A DNA stretch of 16,338 nt from DASPJR01 sp035628505 (GTDB lineage Bacteria; Planctomycetota; SZUA-567; H5-PLA8), in the NCBI GenBank assembly GCA_035628505.1, contig DASPJR010000217.1, positions 1-16,338 of the forward strand, written 5' to 3'. Position 1 is the stretch's first letter. Each line of letters starts with the position of its first letter. The notes under the pieces are model-generated. The model did no database searches, was not told where the DNA came from, and saw only the letters and a program-made list of their open reading frames with translations. A program made the translations under genes and the position numbers. Of this stretch, positions 7,538 to 16,000 are shown piece by piece.

Positions 7538-9835
7538 TTACGGAATTACATTGATCGTTTCGTAAATCTCGCTGCTGATCGGCGTGCCGTCGGCGGCTTT
7601 GATCTTGAACTTAATCACTATATTCGTCACAGGCTTCAAATCAGGTACGTCAATGCTTACCGTTTTTCCGTCACCTGAAAGTTTTACGCCCTTGATAGGG
7701 AAGGGCTCGCGTCCCTTCTTTTTCGGATCGGAGACAGTGAATTCCGGCGAGCCGTAAGGATCGTTGTCGACGCCCGGATTGCCCGATTCGAAGTAGCTGA
7801 CGTTGAACCATTCGCCGCCCCAGTTGGCGACATCGTTGACGCTGGCGGCATCGAGTGGATTAGTGAACGTAACGTTGATCTGTCCCTTGGTCACACGCAG
7901 ATCTTTCGGCATGTGCACCGGCTTTCCCGTGTAACGCACACGCTGGAAGCAGCCGTCGCGCGCAGCCGATGTCTGCCAGCCTTTCAGACCAGCGACGTAG
8001 AGCTGTCCATCGACTGGACTGAAGCGCGCGCGCATGATGCCGCTTAAGAACGTGAGCGGGAATTTCACTGCGCCGCCTTGCGGCGTGCCGTTGATGAATT
8101 CAGGCATGATCTTGAAGACCGAGCACATGCCATAGCTCAAATGGAGCAAGTCTCCCTTGAACGGACCCCACTTCTCGCTGGTCACCCACACCTGGCAGCC
8201 GCCTGAGCGGTCCACGTTCATGGGAAACCAGATCATCGGCGGCTCATTGCGTTCTTCAGAAACTGTGTCCCGGTGCGCAGCGTCTTTCACGCCCAGGTAG
8301 CTGCCTTTCTTGATCCAGTTGAGTGGGCACACGGGAACCCACGTTCCCTGGTTGTCGCTGCTGGTCACTTCGCCATTGGGCCCAACGCCTATTCCATTCG
8401 GCGCGCGCACGCCGGTTGCGAAAACTTCGCTCTTTTTGCCGTCCTTTGAGATTTTCATGATCACGCCACTGTGCGCGCTGATGCGTTCGAACTTGCGACC
8501 GCCGCCGCGCACGGGCGCTCCCTTGGAGTAATAGAAGTTGCCTTCGGCATCGGTTTGTAAATCGAACGCGAATTCGTGGAAGTTGGTTGTGACGATGCAG
8601 TCGTTGTTGAAGTTCTCGTAGAAGTCCGCTTCGCCGTCATTGTTTAGGTCATGCAAGCGCGTGATCTGGTCGCGGCCGAGCGCGTAGATGACATCGTCGA
8701 CAATCTTCAAGCCGAGCGGCTGAAAGAGTCCGGTCGCATAACGCTTCCAGGTAAGATTCTCAAGCTTGTCGTCGATGCCGGAGACGATCCACACATCGCC
8801 GCTCCACGTGCTGAGCGCCGCGCGCTTGCCGTCGGAGAACAGGTCCATGCCGCCGAAGCGGATCCACGATTTCCACGGATTGTCGTCGGGCGCCGTGAAC
8901 GTATCGACAACGTAGGGGCCATCGCCTGTCCCGAGCGTGCCCTTGGTGTTGATCGTCTGCGTCCAGCGGGCGGAACCGCCCTTGGTAAGCGCTTCGAGAT
9001 TCTCGGCAGTTCCGGTCAGGAAACCGGCAAACTTCGCCGCGTCGGCCACAGGGAGCTTTGCAATGACGAGTTTGAAAGAGGCCGTCGCGGTAAGCGGCGG
9101 AAGCTTGAGGTAGACGCGCGTGCCGGCCGATTCGAATTCCGTTCCTTTCGGCGCTCCGACGAGTCCCGCCGTGATCTGATCAGCTCCGACAGTCAGCGTG
9201 GCGCTCTGCTTGTCCGCGGCGACACTGGCCGTGCCCTTGTCGTTCTCGCAGACAACCAGCTGCGTTGTTTTGCTGGCCGGACCAAACGTGAAATTACGAT
9301 TGAAGGCGACAAGATCGCCCTGGCTCTGCACGCTCTGATTTTCAAGCACCTTCGCGTCGGCGACCGTATACGAGAAAATCACCTTGTCGCCATGGAGGTA
9401 GAGGCCCTTGTACTTGGCCCAGTCCTCGGGAAGCGGTCCGTCTTTGTCTTTGCGCGGATCTTCGAACTTGCCGTCTTTTGCGTAGCCGGGATTCCGCGAG
9501 GTCGCGAACTGGAAATTGCCGACAGCGTTGGGACCTACTCCATGCGATTCGTTGAAGGCCGTGCCGGCCCAGTCGATGTAGCCGCCGGTCCAGCCGGCGG
9601 AGATACGCAGCAGTTCGGTATCGAAGCAGATGCTGGCTGGCTTATCCTTGTCGAGCTTAACGATGATGCCTTTCAGGGCGACGTTGTTCTGGCCGGCTCC
9701 GCAGGTACAGGAGATGAAGGGGCCATAGTCCATCTCGGAGCACTTATGCGGCGGTTTTTTCTTGGCTTCGCCGGCATGTAAACTGCCGAGCATTAGCATC
9801 AAAACTGCCGCACACAGAATTTTATATCGAAACAT
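7538..9835 (-). CDS. Secreted DUF6797 beta-propeller protein (paralog B)
   Basis: The product is 765 residues. The signal peptide ends near residue 21 (LGSLHA before GEA). DUF6797 begins almost at once (about 30-250, with MDYGPFISCTCG, ICFDTELLRISAGW and WAKYKGLYLHGDKV). The NHL/sorbosone-dehydrogenase-like propeller spans about 309-640, including GDVWIVSGIDDKLENLTWKR, RAPNGIGVGPNGE and GLKGWQTSAARDGC, and a beta-sandwich C-terminus about 645-765 (KPVTNIVIKFKIKAADG). An EF-hand-like loop DLNNDGEADFYE lies near residue 397. Compared with paralog A it lacks the PA14 domain and linker. GGGGAA lies six bases upstream of the ATG. It is the first gene of a probable two-gene unit with paralog A, isolated from paralog C by a terminator. 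No CxxCH is present, and the CTC near its N-terminus is not a haem site. The family is confident; the biochemical role is unknown. Confidence 0.88.
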   Translation of the reverse strand: MFRYKILCAAVLMLMLGSLHAGEAKKKPPHKCSEMDYGPFISCTCGAGQNNVALKGIIVKLDKDKPASICFDTELLRISAGWTGGYIDWAGTAFNESHGVGPNAVGNFQFATSRNPGYAKDGKFEDPRKDKDGPLPEDWAKYKGLYLHGDKVIFSYTVADAKVLENQSVQSQGDLVAFNRNFTFGPASKTTQLVVCENDKGTASVAADKQSATLTVGADQITAGLVGAPKGTEFESAGTRVYLKLPPLTATASFKLVIAKLPVADAAKFAGFLTGTAENLEALTKGGSARWTQTINTKGTLGTGDGPYVVDTFTAPDDNPWKSWIRFGGMDLFSDGKRAALSTWSGDVWIVSGIDDKLENLTWKRYATGLFQPLGLKIVDDVIYALGRDQITRLHDLNNDGEADFYENFNNDCIVTTNFHEFAFDLQTDAEGNFYYSKGAPVRGGGRKFERISAHSGVIMKISKDGKKSEVFATGVRAPNGIGVGPNGEVTSSDNQGTWVPVCPLNWIKKGSYLGVKDAAHRDTVSEERNEPPMIWFPMNVDRSGGCQVWVTSEKWGPFKGDLLHLSYGMCSVFKIMPEFINGTPQGGAVKFPLTFLSGIMRARFSPVDGQLYVAGLKGWQTSAARDGCFQRVRYTGKPVHMPKDLRVTKGQINVTFTNPLDAASVNDVANWGGEWFNVSYFESGNPGVDNDPYGSPEFTVSDPKKKGREPFPIKGVKLSGDGKTVSIDVPDLKPVTNIVIKFKIKAADGTPISSEIYETINVIP

Positions 9836-10073
9836 TTACAGTTCCCCGTTTCTCGAATGGTCCCGCCATGCGGAGGGCCGCAACGAAACCAAGCTTGTAT
9901 ACACCAGTCCGCTTCTCAAAAGTGGGCGGAAAGGATATGCCTTTTACCCGTGAAGATCACTTTCGTTGCATCAGCCGATCATGGCAGGCCGCGGCTTTAC
10001 CGGCCCGCTGAGTCTACGAACACACACTGTTTTCAGAGCCACACAAGCCTGCGCATTTTCACGGAGATTCTCT
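9836..10073 (-). other. Leader region upstream of the B-A unit
   Basis: About 240 bases separate the terminator of paralog C from the start of paralog B. This is where a promoter for the B-A unit should be. On the minus strand I see TATACA near 9900, but no convincing -35 at the right distance, so I do not call a promoter. Short open frames crossing this stretch on the plus strand have no protein-like content. Confidence 0.4.
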
Positions 10074-10106
10074 AAAAAAACGTGGCGCGAAGAGTCTCGC
10101 GCCACG
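10074..10106 (-). terminator. Intrinsic terminator after paralog C
   Basis: A perfect ten-base-pair stem CGTGGCGCGA/TCGCGCCACG (10081-10090 with 10097-10106) with a six-base loop is followed in the minus direction by seven T residues (10080-10074). It lies 26 bases past the stop of the gene at 10133. It is a strong Rho-independent terminator separating paralog C from B. Confidence 0.9.
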
Positions 10107-10132
10107 CCGTCCTGCTCAGAGTTCTTTTCTGT

Positions 10133-12517
10133 TCATTTGCCCAGGTTATGAATCGTGTTGTGAATGTCGCTCTTGATTTCTGTGCCGTCCGCGGCCTTGA
10201 GCTTATAGGTGATCTTCATCTGCATCACCGGCCGCATGTCACCGATCTCCAGTGAAACAGTCTTGCCGTCCGGTGAGAGCTTCGCCGACTTGATCGTCAT
10301 CGGATCGCGCTGATCGCCCTTCTTCTTCGGCTCGCCCGTCTTTTCCGGCAGGGTGCTGACCTGCGGCGAACCGTAGCCGCTGGTCCATTTGTAATTCCAC
10401 ACTTCGCAGCCGTAGTTCTGAACGTCGTTGGCAGTCGCCGGATCGAGCGAACCGGTGAAGGTGATGTCGACGCCCTTTTCGGTCGCTTTCAGACCCGTCG
10501 GCATGTGAACGGCGCGGCCGGTGTAGCGCACGCGGTCCAATCCGCCGTCCTTCGCCGCGTTGGTCTGCCAGCCTTTGAGTCCGCCGATGTAGAGCTGGCC
10601 GTCTTTGGTGTTGAACCGCGCGCGCATGGCGCTGCAGGTCAGCTTCAGTGGAATCTTCGCCACGCCACCCTGGATCTGGCCATTCACTTCTTCCTTCAGC
10701 ACCTTGTAGAGCGCCGACTGGCCGTACGAGAGATGCAGCAGTTCGCCATTGAACGGGCCCCACTTGTCGCTGGTGACCCAGACCTGCCCGCCGCCGGAGT
10801 TATCCACGTTCTGCGGCATGAAGCAGAGCGGCTTGGGCTGTGACGTCGGTTTGCCCTGTGCCGTATCGCACACGCCGTTGAAGCTGCCTTCCTTGATCCA
10901 GTGCAGCGGTGTCGCCGGCACCCACGTGCCCTGGTTGTCGCTGCTGGTGAGTTGTCCGTCGGGGCTGATGCCGATGCCGTTGGGCGAGCGGAAGCCCGTC
11001 GCGTACGTCGTGGCCTTGCTGCCGTCTTTGCTTACTTTGATCAGGCATCCGTGGTGCGCCGTCAGGTGGTGGAAGCCATTGCCGCCCGCGCGCACTGGCG
11101 CTCCAAAGATAAAATAAAAGTTGCCTTCCTTGTCCGACTGCAGATCGTACGCGAACGAGTGGAACGCGGTGGTCAGTTCCCAGTCGTGGTTGAAGCATTC
11201 GTAGAAGTCGATTTCGGCGTCGCCGTTGAGATCGTGCAGGCGCGTAATCTGATCCTTGCCCACGACGTAGATCTTCTCGTCGACAATGCGCAGGCCCAGC
11301 GGCTGGTGCAGGCCGGTGGCGATGCGCTTCCACTCCAGGTTCTCCATCTTGTCGTCGATCCCCGAAACGGTCCACACGTCGCCGCTCCAGGTGCTCATCG
11401 CCGCGCTGGTCTGGTTGGCAAAGAAGTCGAACGCGCCGATGCGCATCCACGCCTTGTACGGGTTGTCGTACGGAATGGTGATACGGTCGACCACATACGC
11501 CGGCAGATTCTTGATGATCTCCGCTTCCTGCTCGGCGGTTACGGCGCCCTTCTTCTTCGCTTCTTCAATTGCTTCCTGCTCGGCGCGCACGCCCTTTGTC
11601 GTGATCTTCTCAGTCCAGCTCGGCGGTCCGCCCTTGGTCAGCGTATTCAGGTCGATCGGCGCCGGCGAAGCCTTCGCGATCGCCGCCGCGTCGCCCTTCG
11701 AAATAATGACCTTGAAGTTCACCGCAGCCGTCAGTTGCGGAATGTTCAGGATGATCTTGCCTTCCTGAGCGGCGAGCTTGGCACCCGCCGGAGGATTGAC
11801 CAGGGCCACCTTCAGCTCGCCGGCCGTCGCCGTCGCGCCATCCGCTGAAGCTGTCACGCCTGCCACTTCGGCGACCATCAGCGCCAGAGCCGCGTCGCTG
11901 GCGCCCAGCGTGAAGCAGCGCGCGAAGCCCTTGGCGTCGCCCGATCCTTCCATCGCCGGCATGTCCAGAACGTTGCAGCTCCCGATCGTGTAGGAGAAGA
12001 CCACCTGGTTGCCGTGTTTGTACAGGCCCTTGTACTTGCCCCACGCGGCGGGAATCGGACCCGGCGGCGGGAGCGGCTTGATGCTGTCCGGACGAGGGTC
12101 CTTGAAGCTGCCCGTCTTGTCCGCCCAGCCGGGGCAGTGCGGCGTCACGAACGTCGGAGGCACTCCGAGCGTCGGTCCGGGGCCGTGCGCGCCGTCGAAG
12201 GGAACACCGAGCAGCTTAAAGGTGCCGCCGATCCAGCCGGCCGAATAGCGCAGCGTATCGCAGTCGAAGACGATGCCGTCCATCCACTCGTCGGCCAGCT
12301 TCACCGCGATTCCCCTTGGCGTCACGTCGCTGCCATCGAAGTGGCCGTTGCCGTTGACGAACTTTGCCTTGGGGTCGCTCATCATGGAGGCGGACAGGAA
12401 CGGGCCGTAATCCATCTGCATGTGGCGCGGCTTGGGCTTCTCACCGGCATGGCACAGCGGCAACGCGACGGCAAGCAGTGCGGCCACAAAGGAATAGGCG
12501 TACTTGGAACGGTTCAT
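10133..12517 (-). CDS. Secreted DUF6797 beta-propeller protein (paralog C)
   Basis: The product is 794 residues. The signal peptide ends near residue 24 (LPLCHA before GEK); LPLC is a poor lipobox, so cleavage by signal peptidase I is favoured. DUF6797 spans about 34-270 (MDYGPFLSASMM, IVFDCDTLRYSAGW, WGKYKGLYKHGNQV). A charged helical insertion of about 28 residues (310-338, rich in Glu, Lys and Ala) follows and is absent from the other two paralogs. The propeller is about 345-675 (GDVWTVSGIDDKMENLEWKR, RSPNGIGISPDGQ, GLKGWQTNAAKDGG) and a beta-sandwich C-terminus about 680-794 (RPVMQMKITYKLKAADG). The EF-hand-like loop here is DLNGDAEIDFYE near residue 430. AAGGAG lies five bases before the ATG. 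It is transcribed alone, divergent from the beta-helix gene and ended by a strong hairpin. Function beyond a secreted propeller is unknown. Confidence 0.88.
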   Translation of the reverse strand: MNRSKYAYSFVAALLAVALPLCHAGEKPKPRHMQMDYGPFLSASMMSDPKAKFVNGNGHFDGSDVTPRGIAVKLADEWMDGIVFDCDTLRYSAGWIGGTFKLLGVPFDGAHGPGPTLGVPPTFVTPHCPGWADKTGSFKDPRPDSIKPLPPPGPIPAAWGKYKGLYKHGNQVVFSYTIGSCNVLDMPAMEGSGDAKGFARCFTLGASDAALALMVAEVAGVTASADGATATAGELKVALVNPPAGAKLAAQEGKIILNIPQLTAAVNFKVIISKGDAAAIAKASPAPIDLNTLTKGGPPSWTEKITTKGVRAEQEAIEEAKKKGAVTAEQEAEIIKNLPAYVVDRITIPYDNPYKAWMRIGAFDFFANQTSAAMSTWSGDVWTVSGIDDKMENLEWKRIATGLHQPLGLRIVDEKIYVVGKDQITRLHDLNGDAEIDFYECFNHDWELTTAFHSFAYDLQSDKEGNFYFIFGAPVRAGGNGFHHLTAHHGCLIKVSKDGSKATTYATGFRSPNGIGISPDGQLTSSDNQGTWVPATPLHWIKEGSFNGVCDTAQGKPTSQPKPLCFMPQNVDNSGGGQVWVTSDKWGPFNGELLHLSYGQSALYKVLKEEVNGQIQGGVAKIPLKLTCSAMRARFNTKDGQLYIGGLKGWQTNAAKDGGLDRVRYTGRAVHMPTGLKATEKGVDITFTGSLDPATANDVQNYGCEVWNYKWTSGYGSPQVSTLPEKTGEPKKKGDQRDPMTIKSAKLSPDGKTVSLEIGDMRPVMQMKITYKLKAADGTEIKSDIHNTIHNLGK

Positions 12518-12522
12518 CGCTT

Positions 12523-12528
12523 CTCCTT
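12523..12528 (-). promoter_or_regulatory. Ribosome binding site of paralog C
   Basis: AAGGAG on the minus strand is a full Shine-Dalgarno core five bases before the ATG at 12517. It is the strongest ribosome site of the three paralogs, which have AGGGGAG (A) and GGGGAA (B), and it fixes this start. Confidence 0.75.
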
Positions 12529-12586
12529 ACTAATCCAAACGAAACAGCATGTGACGAACAAAAACTCCCGCTCTCTTTACACTTCT

Positions 12587-12617
12587 GGCGGCAAGTCATT
12601 CAAAAGAAATTGCCGCC
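12587..12617. repeat. Inverted repeat upstream of paralog C
   Basis: GGCGGCAA (12587-12594) and TTGCCGCC (12610-12617) are perfect inverted copies around a 15-base AT-rich centre. The centre of the element is about 85 bases upstream of the paralog C start. It could be a regulator site or a hairpin in the leader. No T run follows in either direction, so it is not called a terminator. Confidence 0.45.
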
Positions 12618-12671
12618 GCCCGCTGATTTATGGGCTCTTTCCTTTACAGGGAGACTCCGCCACTGGCAAGC

Positions 12672-12713
12672 TCCCGCGCGGGATTTCCGGGATGAGAGCT
12701 GCAAACATTTGCA
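12672..12713. promoter_or_regulatory. Two adjacent palindromes, possible operators
   Basis: TCCCGCGCGGGA (12672-12683) is a perfect 12-base palindrome. Seventeen bases further, TGCAAA (12700-12705) and TTTGCA (12708-12713) form an inverted repeat with a two-base centre. Both lie about 155-200 bases upstream of paralog C. They look like dimeric-regulator sites, but no regulator is encoded in the window and no family can be assigned. Confidence 0.3.
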
Positions 12714-12806
12714 CATGTTCAGGCCGCCGGGGCCTTTCTTCCATAGGGGAGCGTGGGTGAAGGCTGGGCTTGGCGTCAAAAGCGTGCACAGGTGCAGGCT
12801 TAAAAT

Positions 12807-12845
12807 CGTTTAAAACTGTATAGGTTGTTTAAATACGTTTAAAAC
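12807..12845. repeat. Direct repeats CGTTTAAAAC with a third TTTAAA between them
   Basis: CGTTTAAAAC occurs at 12807-12816 and 12836-12845. A related TGTTTAAATA lies between them (TTTAAA at 12828-12833), and a further TTAAAA starts near 12800. TTTAAA cores are spaced about 19 and 10 bases apart, near multiples of the helical turn. They lie about 180 bases upstream of the candidate -10 of the surface gene. They could be a curved-DNA activator region or a regulator array. Confidence 0.5.
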
Positions 12846-12994
12846 CATACGCCTGAGCCTGCCCATATAGATTGTCAAAGAACGTGTCCGAAACCACCCT
12901 AACACGGACGTGCCCGGCTCGCGTTTTATTTGGAAGAAATTTCGAGGATAAGGTACGCCAGAGCGCGCCAAAGATTTCGCACGCCGCCTCAGAT

Positions 12995-13029
12995 TTGATT
13001 ACTACTCATCGCACCTCGTGCGGTATACT
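12995..13029 (+). promoter_or_regulatory. Candidate promoter of the beta-helix surface gene
   Basis: TATACT (13024-13029) matches the -10 consensus at five of six bases and would start transcription near 13036, 28 bases before the ATG. The only -35-like hexamer, TTGATT (12995-13000), is 23 bases upstream, which is too far for a standard promoter. The -35 is therefore weak or activator dependent. Support is limited. Confidence 0.3.
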
Positions 13030-13050
13030 TCTGTGTCTTATTCAACCTTC

Positions 13051-13056
13051 AAAGGA
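13051..13056 (+). promoter_or_regulatory. Ribosome binding site of the beta-helix surface gene
   Basis: AAAGGA lies seven bases before the ATG at 13064, directly ahead of a clear signal peptide. It supports this start over the out-of-frame ATG at 13018. Confidence 0.65.
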
Positions 13057-13063
13057 CTCACGT

Positions 13064-16000
13064 ATGCCGAACCGATTCACCGCGCGCCGCGCTGGCGGGC
13101 TGATCCTTGCGCTCGTCATGGCCGCCACGGCGCACGCCGGGACCATCTTTGTCGATGCCGCGGCTCAGCCCGGTGGGGACGGGCAATCATGGGCAACCGC
13201 GTTCAGGACGTTCCAGGAAGCGATTGATGTAGCTGCGATCAATGACGAAGTTTTAGTCGCGCAAGGCACGTATAAGCCATCAAAGCGCACCGACATCAAT
13301 AATTCTCGAACTGCCAATTTCACCATCGAAGGCGGACTTACTGTACGCGGGGGATATGCGGGAACTGGACACCAGGATCCGTCGATTCGCGACATTGTTT
13401 CATACCCGACTATCTTCAACGGCGATTTAAATGGTGACGATGATCATACCAAGGCAGGCAATGATCCCGCGCGAAACAACTCGGAGAACTGTTACGAGAT
13501 TATTAATTCTCTGTCCGATTTAACTCTGGATGGGCTCATATTTAAAAACGGTGCGGCAGTCGCGCCGTGGCCTCGGTCGGCGGGCGGAGCGATCTTCACC
13601 CATAGTAGGCTTGAGTTAACGGATTGCACTTTCGAATATAATTCTGCGAAGGACGTTGCGGGCGCAATTCTTACCGGACAAATATTTGCAACCAGATGTC
13701 GATTCAAAGGAAACTTCTCTGCGAGTGCGGGCGGCGCGATTCAATTGCGAGGTGGGGACTCGACATTTCAAGCTTGTCTATTCCTAAAAAACTCGGCGAA
13801 CGATAAAGGTGGGGCAATACAAATTGTATCGTTCAGTGCAAGTCAGAAATTCATCAATTGTGTCTTTGCGGGAAATACGGCGCAATTAAAAGGAGCGGCA
13901 TTATGGATCGAAAGCACATCTCCAAGTATTATTAACTGTACATTCAATGCGAATGCGGCAAATTCTGGAGTCATTTACAACCACTCGGTTAGTCCCTCCA
14001 TTTCAAATTCGATATTTTCTGGCAATTCCGGCGGCGACATTTCCGGCGATGCTAATAGTTTTCCCGCGGTGACGTACACGAACTCGCAAGACTGGACCGG
14101 AGGCGGCATCGGAAATATCAGCGCGGACCCTTTGTTTGTCGACGCGGACGGAGCCGACAACATCATCGGCACGTACGACGATGACTACAGAATGCAAGCA
14201 AACTCTCCGAGCATCGACGCGGGTGACAACGCGAAGGTTCCCGCTGGCGTAATCACCGATCTTGCCGGCAACCGCCGGTTTGATGACGATCCAAATGTAA
14301 CAAATACGGGCTCGGGCACGGGCTCTATCGTCGATCAGGGTGCCTACGAGCGCGTTTTCCGTCCGCTCGCCGTAAATGACGCCGCCAGCACACACCAGGG
14401 AAACAACGTTCAGCTCTCCGTGTTCGACAATGATGTTACCTTAAATGGCGGAACGCTGTCGATAACTGGCGTAACACAGGGTACGAGCGGAACGGTGACC
14501 ATTCAGGGTACTAAAGTCACCTATTCGCCAAACGCAGGATTTGTCGGTTCCGACTCATTCACCTATACAATCAGCACTGGCGAAGAATCTCCCGATACTG
14601 GGACTGTGACTATCACCGTTACCAACACCGCTCCACAAAATACAGATCAGACAGTTTCGACACATTGGGGAACGGCAAAGTCAATAACGCTCGCCGGCAG
14701 CGATGCTGACAATGACGTGATCACTTTCGCCGTAGTAGCGCAGCCCCAGCACGGCACACTCAGCGGCACCGCGCCGAATCTGACCTATACGCCGATGGGC
14801 ACGTTCACGGGAGCGGACAGCTTTACGTATAAAGTGAATGACGGCGCAGCCGACAGTAACGTGGCGACGATCACGATCAACGTTACCAACACCGCTCCAC
14901 AAAATGCAGATCAGACCGTTTCGACACATTGGGGAACGGCAAAGTCAATAACGCTCGCCGGCAGCGACGCTGAGAGTGACGTGATCACTTTCGCCGTCGT
15001 TGCGCAGCCCCAGCACGGCACGCTCAGCGGCACTGCGCCTGATCTGACCTATACGCCAACGGGCACTTTTACGGGAGCGGACAGCTTTACGTACAAAGTG
15101 AATGACGGCGTGGCGGACAGTAATGTGGCGACGATCATCATCGACGTTGCCAACACCGTTCCGTTAGCCACAGACCAGACCGTTTCCACGCACTGGGGAA
15201 CGGCAAAAACGGTGAGGCTCACCGGCGGCGACGCCGACAATGACGCACTCACGTTTACGATCGTTGCGCAGCCGCAGCACGGCACTCTGAGCGGTACCGC
15301 GCCTGATCTGACATACACGCCGACCGGCACGTTTACCGGAAGCGACTCTTTCACCTTCACCGTCAACGACGGCGTCGCCGACAGTTTGCCGGCAACTGTT
15401 ACGATTAACGTTACAAACAATGCTCCGACGGTTCTGAGCGCCGCATCGCCGACCAGCGCTACGCCCCTTGAGCCCATCACGTTCACATCATTGGGAACCG
15501 ACGCCGACGGCGACACACTCACGTACCTCTGGGATTTCGGCGACGGAGGCACCTCCACCGACCCGAACGCCACGCACGCGTACGCGGCGGTGGGCAGCTA
15601 CACGGCGATGGTGACCGTCTCAGACGCGGCGGGCGGGACGGCTTCGGCGACGGTGCTCGTTCAGGTCAGCAAGGCCCCGACAGGGAGGGTGACGACGAGC
15701 GACGTGGTTGCGTTTGGTAATCTTCCGTTCACCTTTGATGCCAGCACGAGCACCGATCCGGAGAATGCGATTGTCTCGTACGTGTGGAACTTTGGGGATG
15801 GCTCGCCGAATGGCAGCGGGCAGGTTATTTCCAAAATCTATGAGCAGCCTGGCACGTATACGGTGACTCTCACGATCACCGACGCGGCGGGTGTCAGCAC
15901 GACCATTTCGCGTGTCGTCGAGGTGCTGCCCGCGAATCAGGCTGGACTGTTCAATGGTTTCATCAATTACAAAGTGGGCTGGGACCGCACTGCGGACAAT

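Larger units (their letters stand above)
12518..13063. other. 546-bp divergent intergenic region
   Basis: No gene is supported here. It separates paralog C (minus) from the beta-helix surface gene (plus), so it must hold both promoters. It contains an eight-base inverted repeat (12587-12617), a 12-base palindrome (12672-12683), a TGCAAA-N2-TTTGCA palindrome (12700-12713), phased TTTAAA tracts (12800-12845) and a TATACT -10 candidate (13024-13029). For paralog C, only weak hexamers such as TTGAAT near 12600 on the minus strand were noticed. Open frames entering from the antisense of paralog C look like shadows. Confidence 0.6.

Noticed and set aside
8651..9781. 376-codon plus-strand frame opposite paralog B
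   Set aside because: Same antisense effect; it lies over a well-supported paralog and has no ribosome site or domain.
10901..11848. 315-codon plus-strand frame opposite paralog C
   Set aside because: Antisense shadow at the same place as in the other paralogs, as expected from conserved codon usage rather than a gene.
12495..12506. Lipoprotein signal in paralog C (LPLC)
   Set aside because: The -3 to +1 residues do not fit a lipobox, and CHA before GEK fits signal peptidase I better.
12014..12760. Plus-strand frame running from antisense of paralog C into the intergenic region
   Set aside because: It is mostly antisense to a real gene and has low-complexity Arg-rich content with no family resemblance.
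12800..12845. CRISPR-like repeat array
   Set aside because: The repeats are only about 10 bp with uneven short spacing and two exact copies, so this is not an array.
14621..15412. Mobile-element or duplicated-gene explanation for the 264-bp repeats
   Set aside because: All units are in frame inside one open gene and encode an Ig-like domain, so internal domain duplication explains them.
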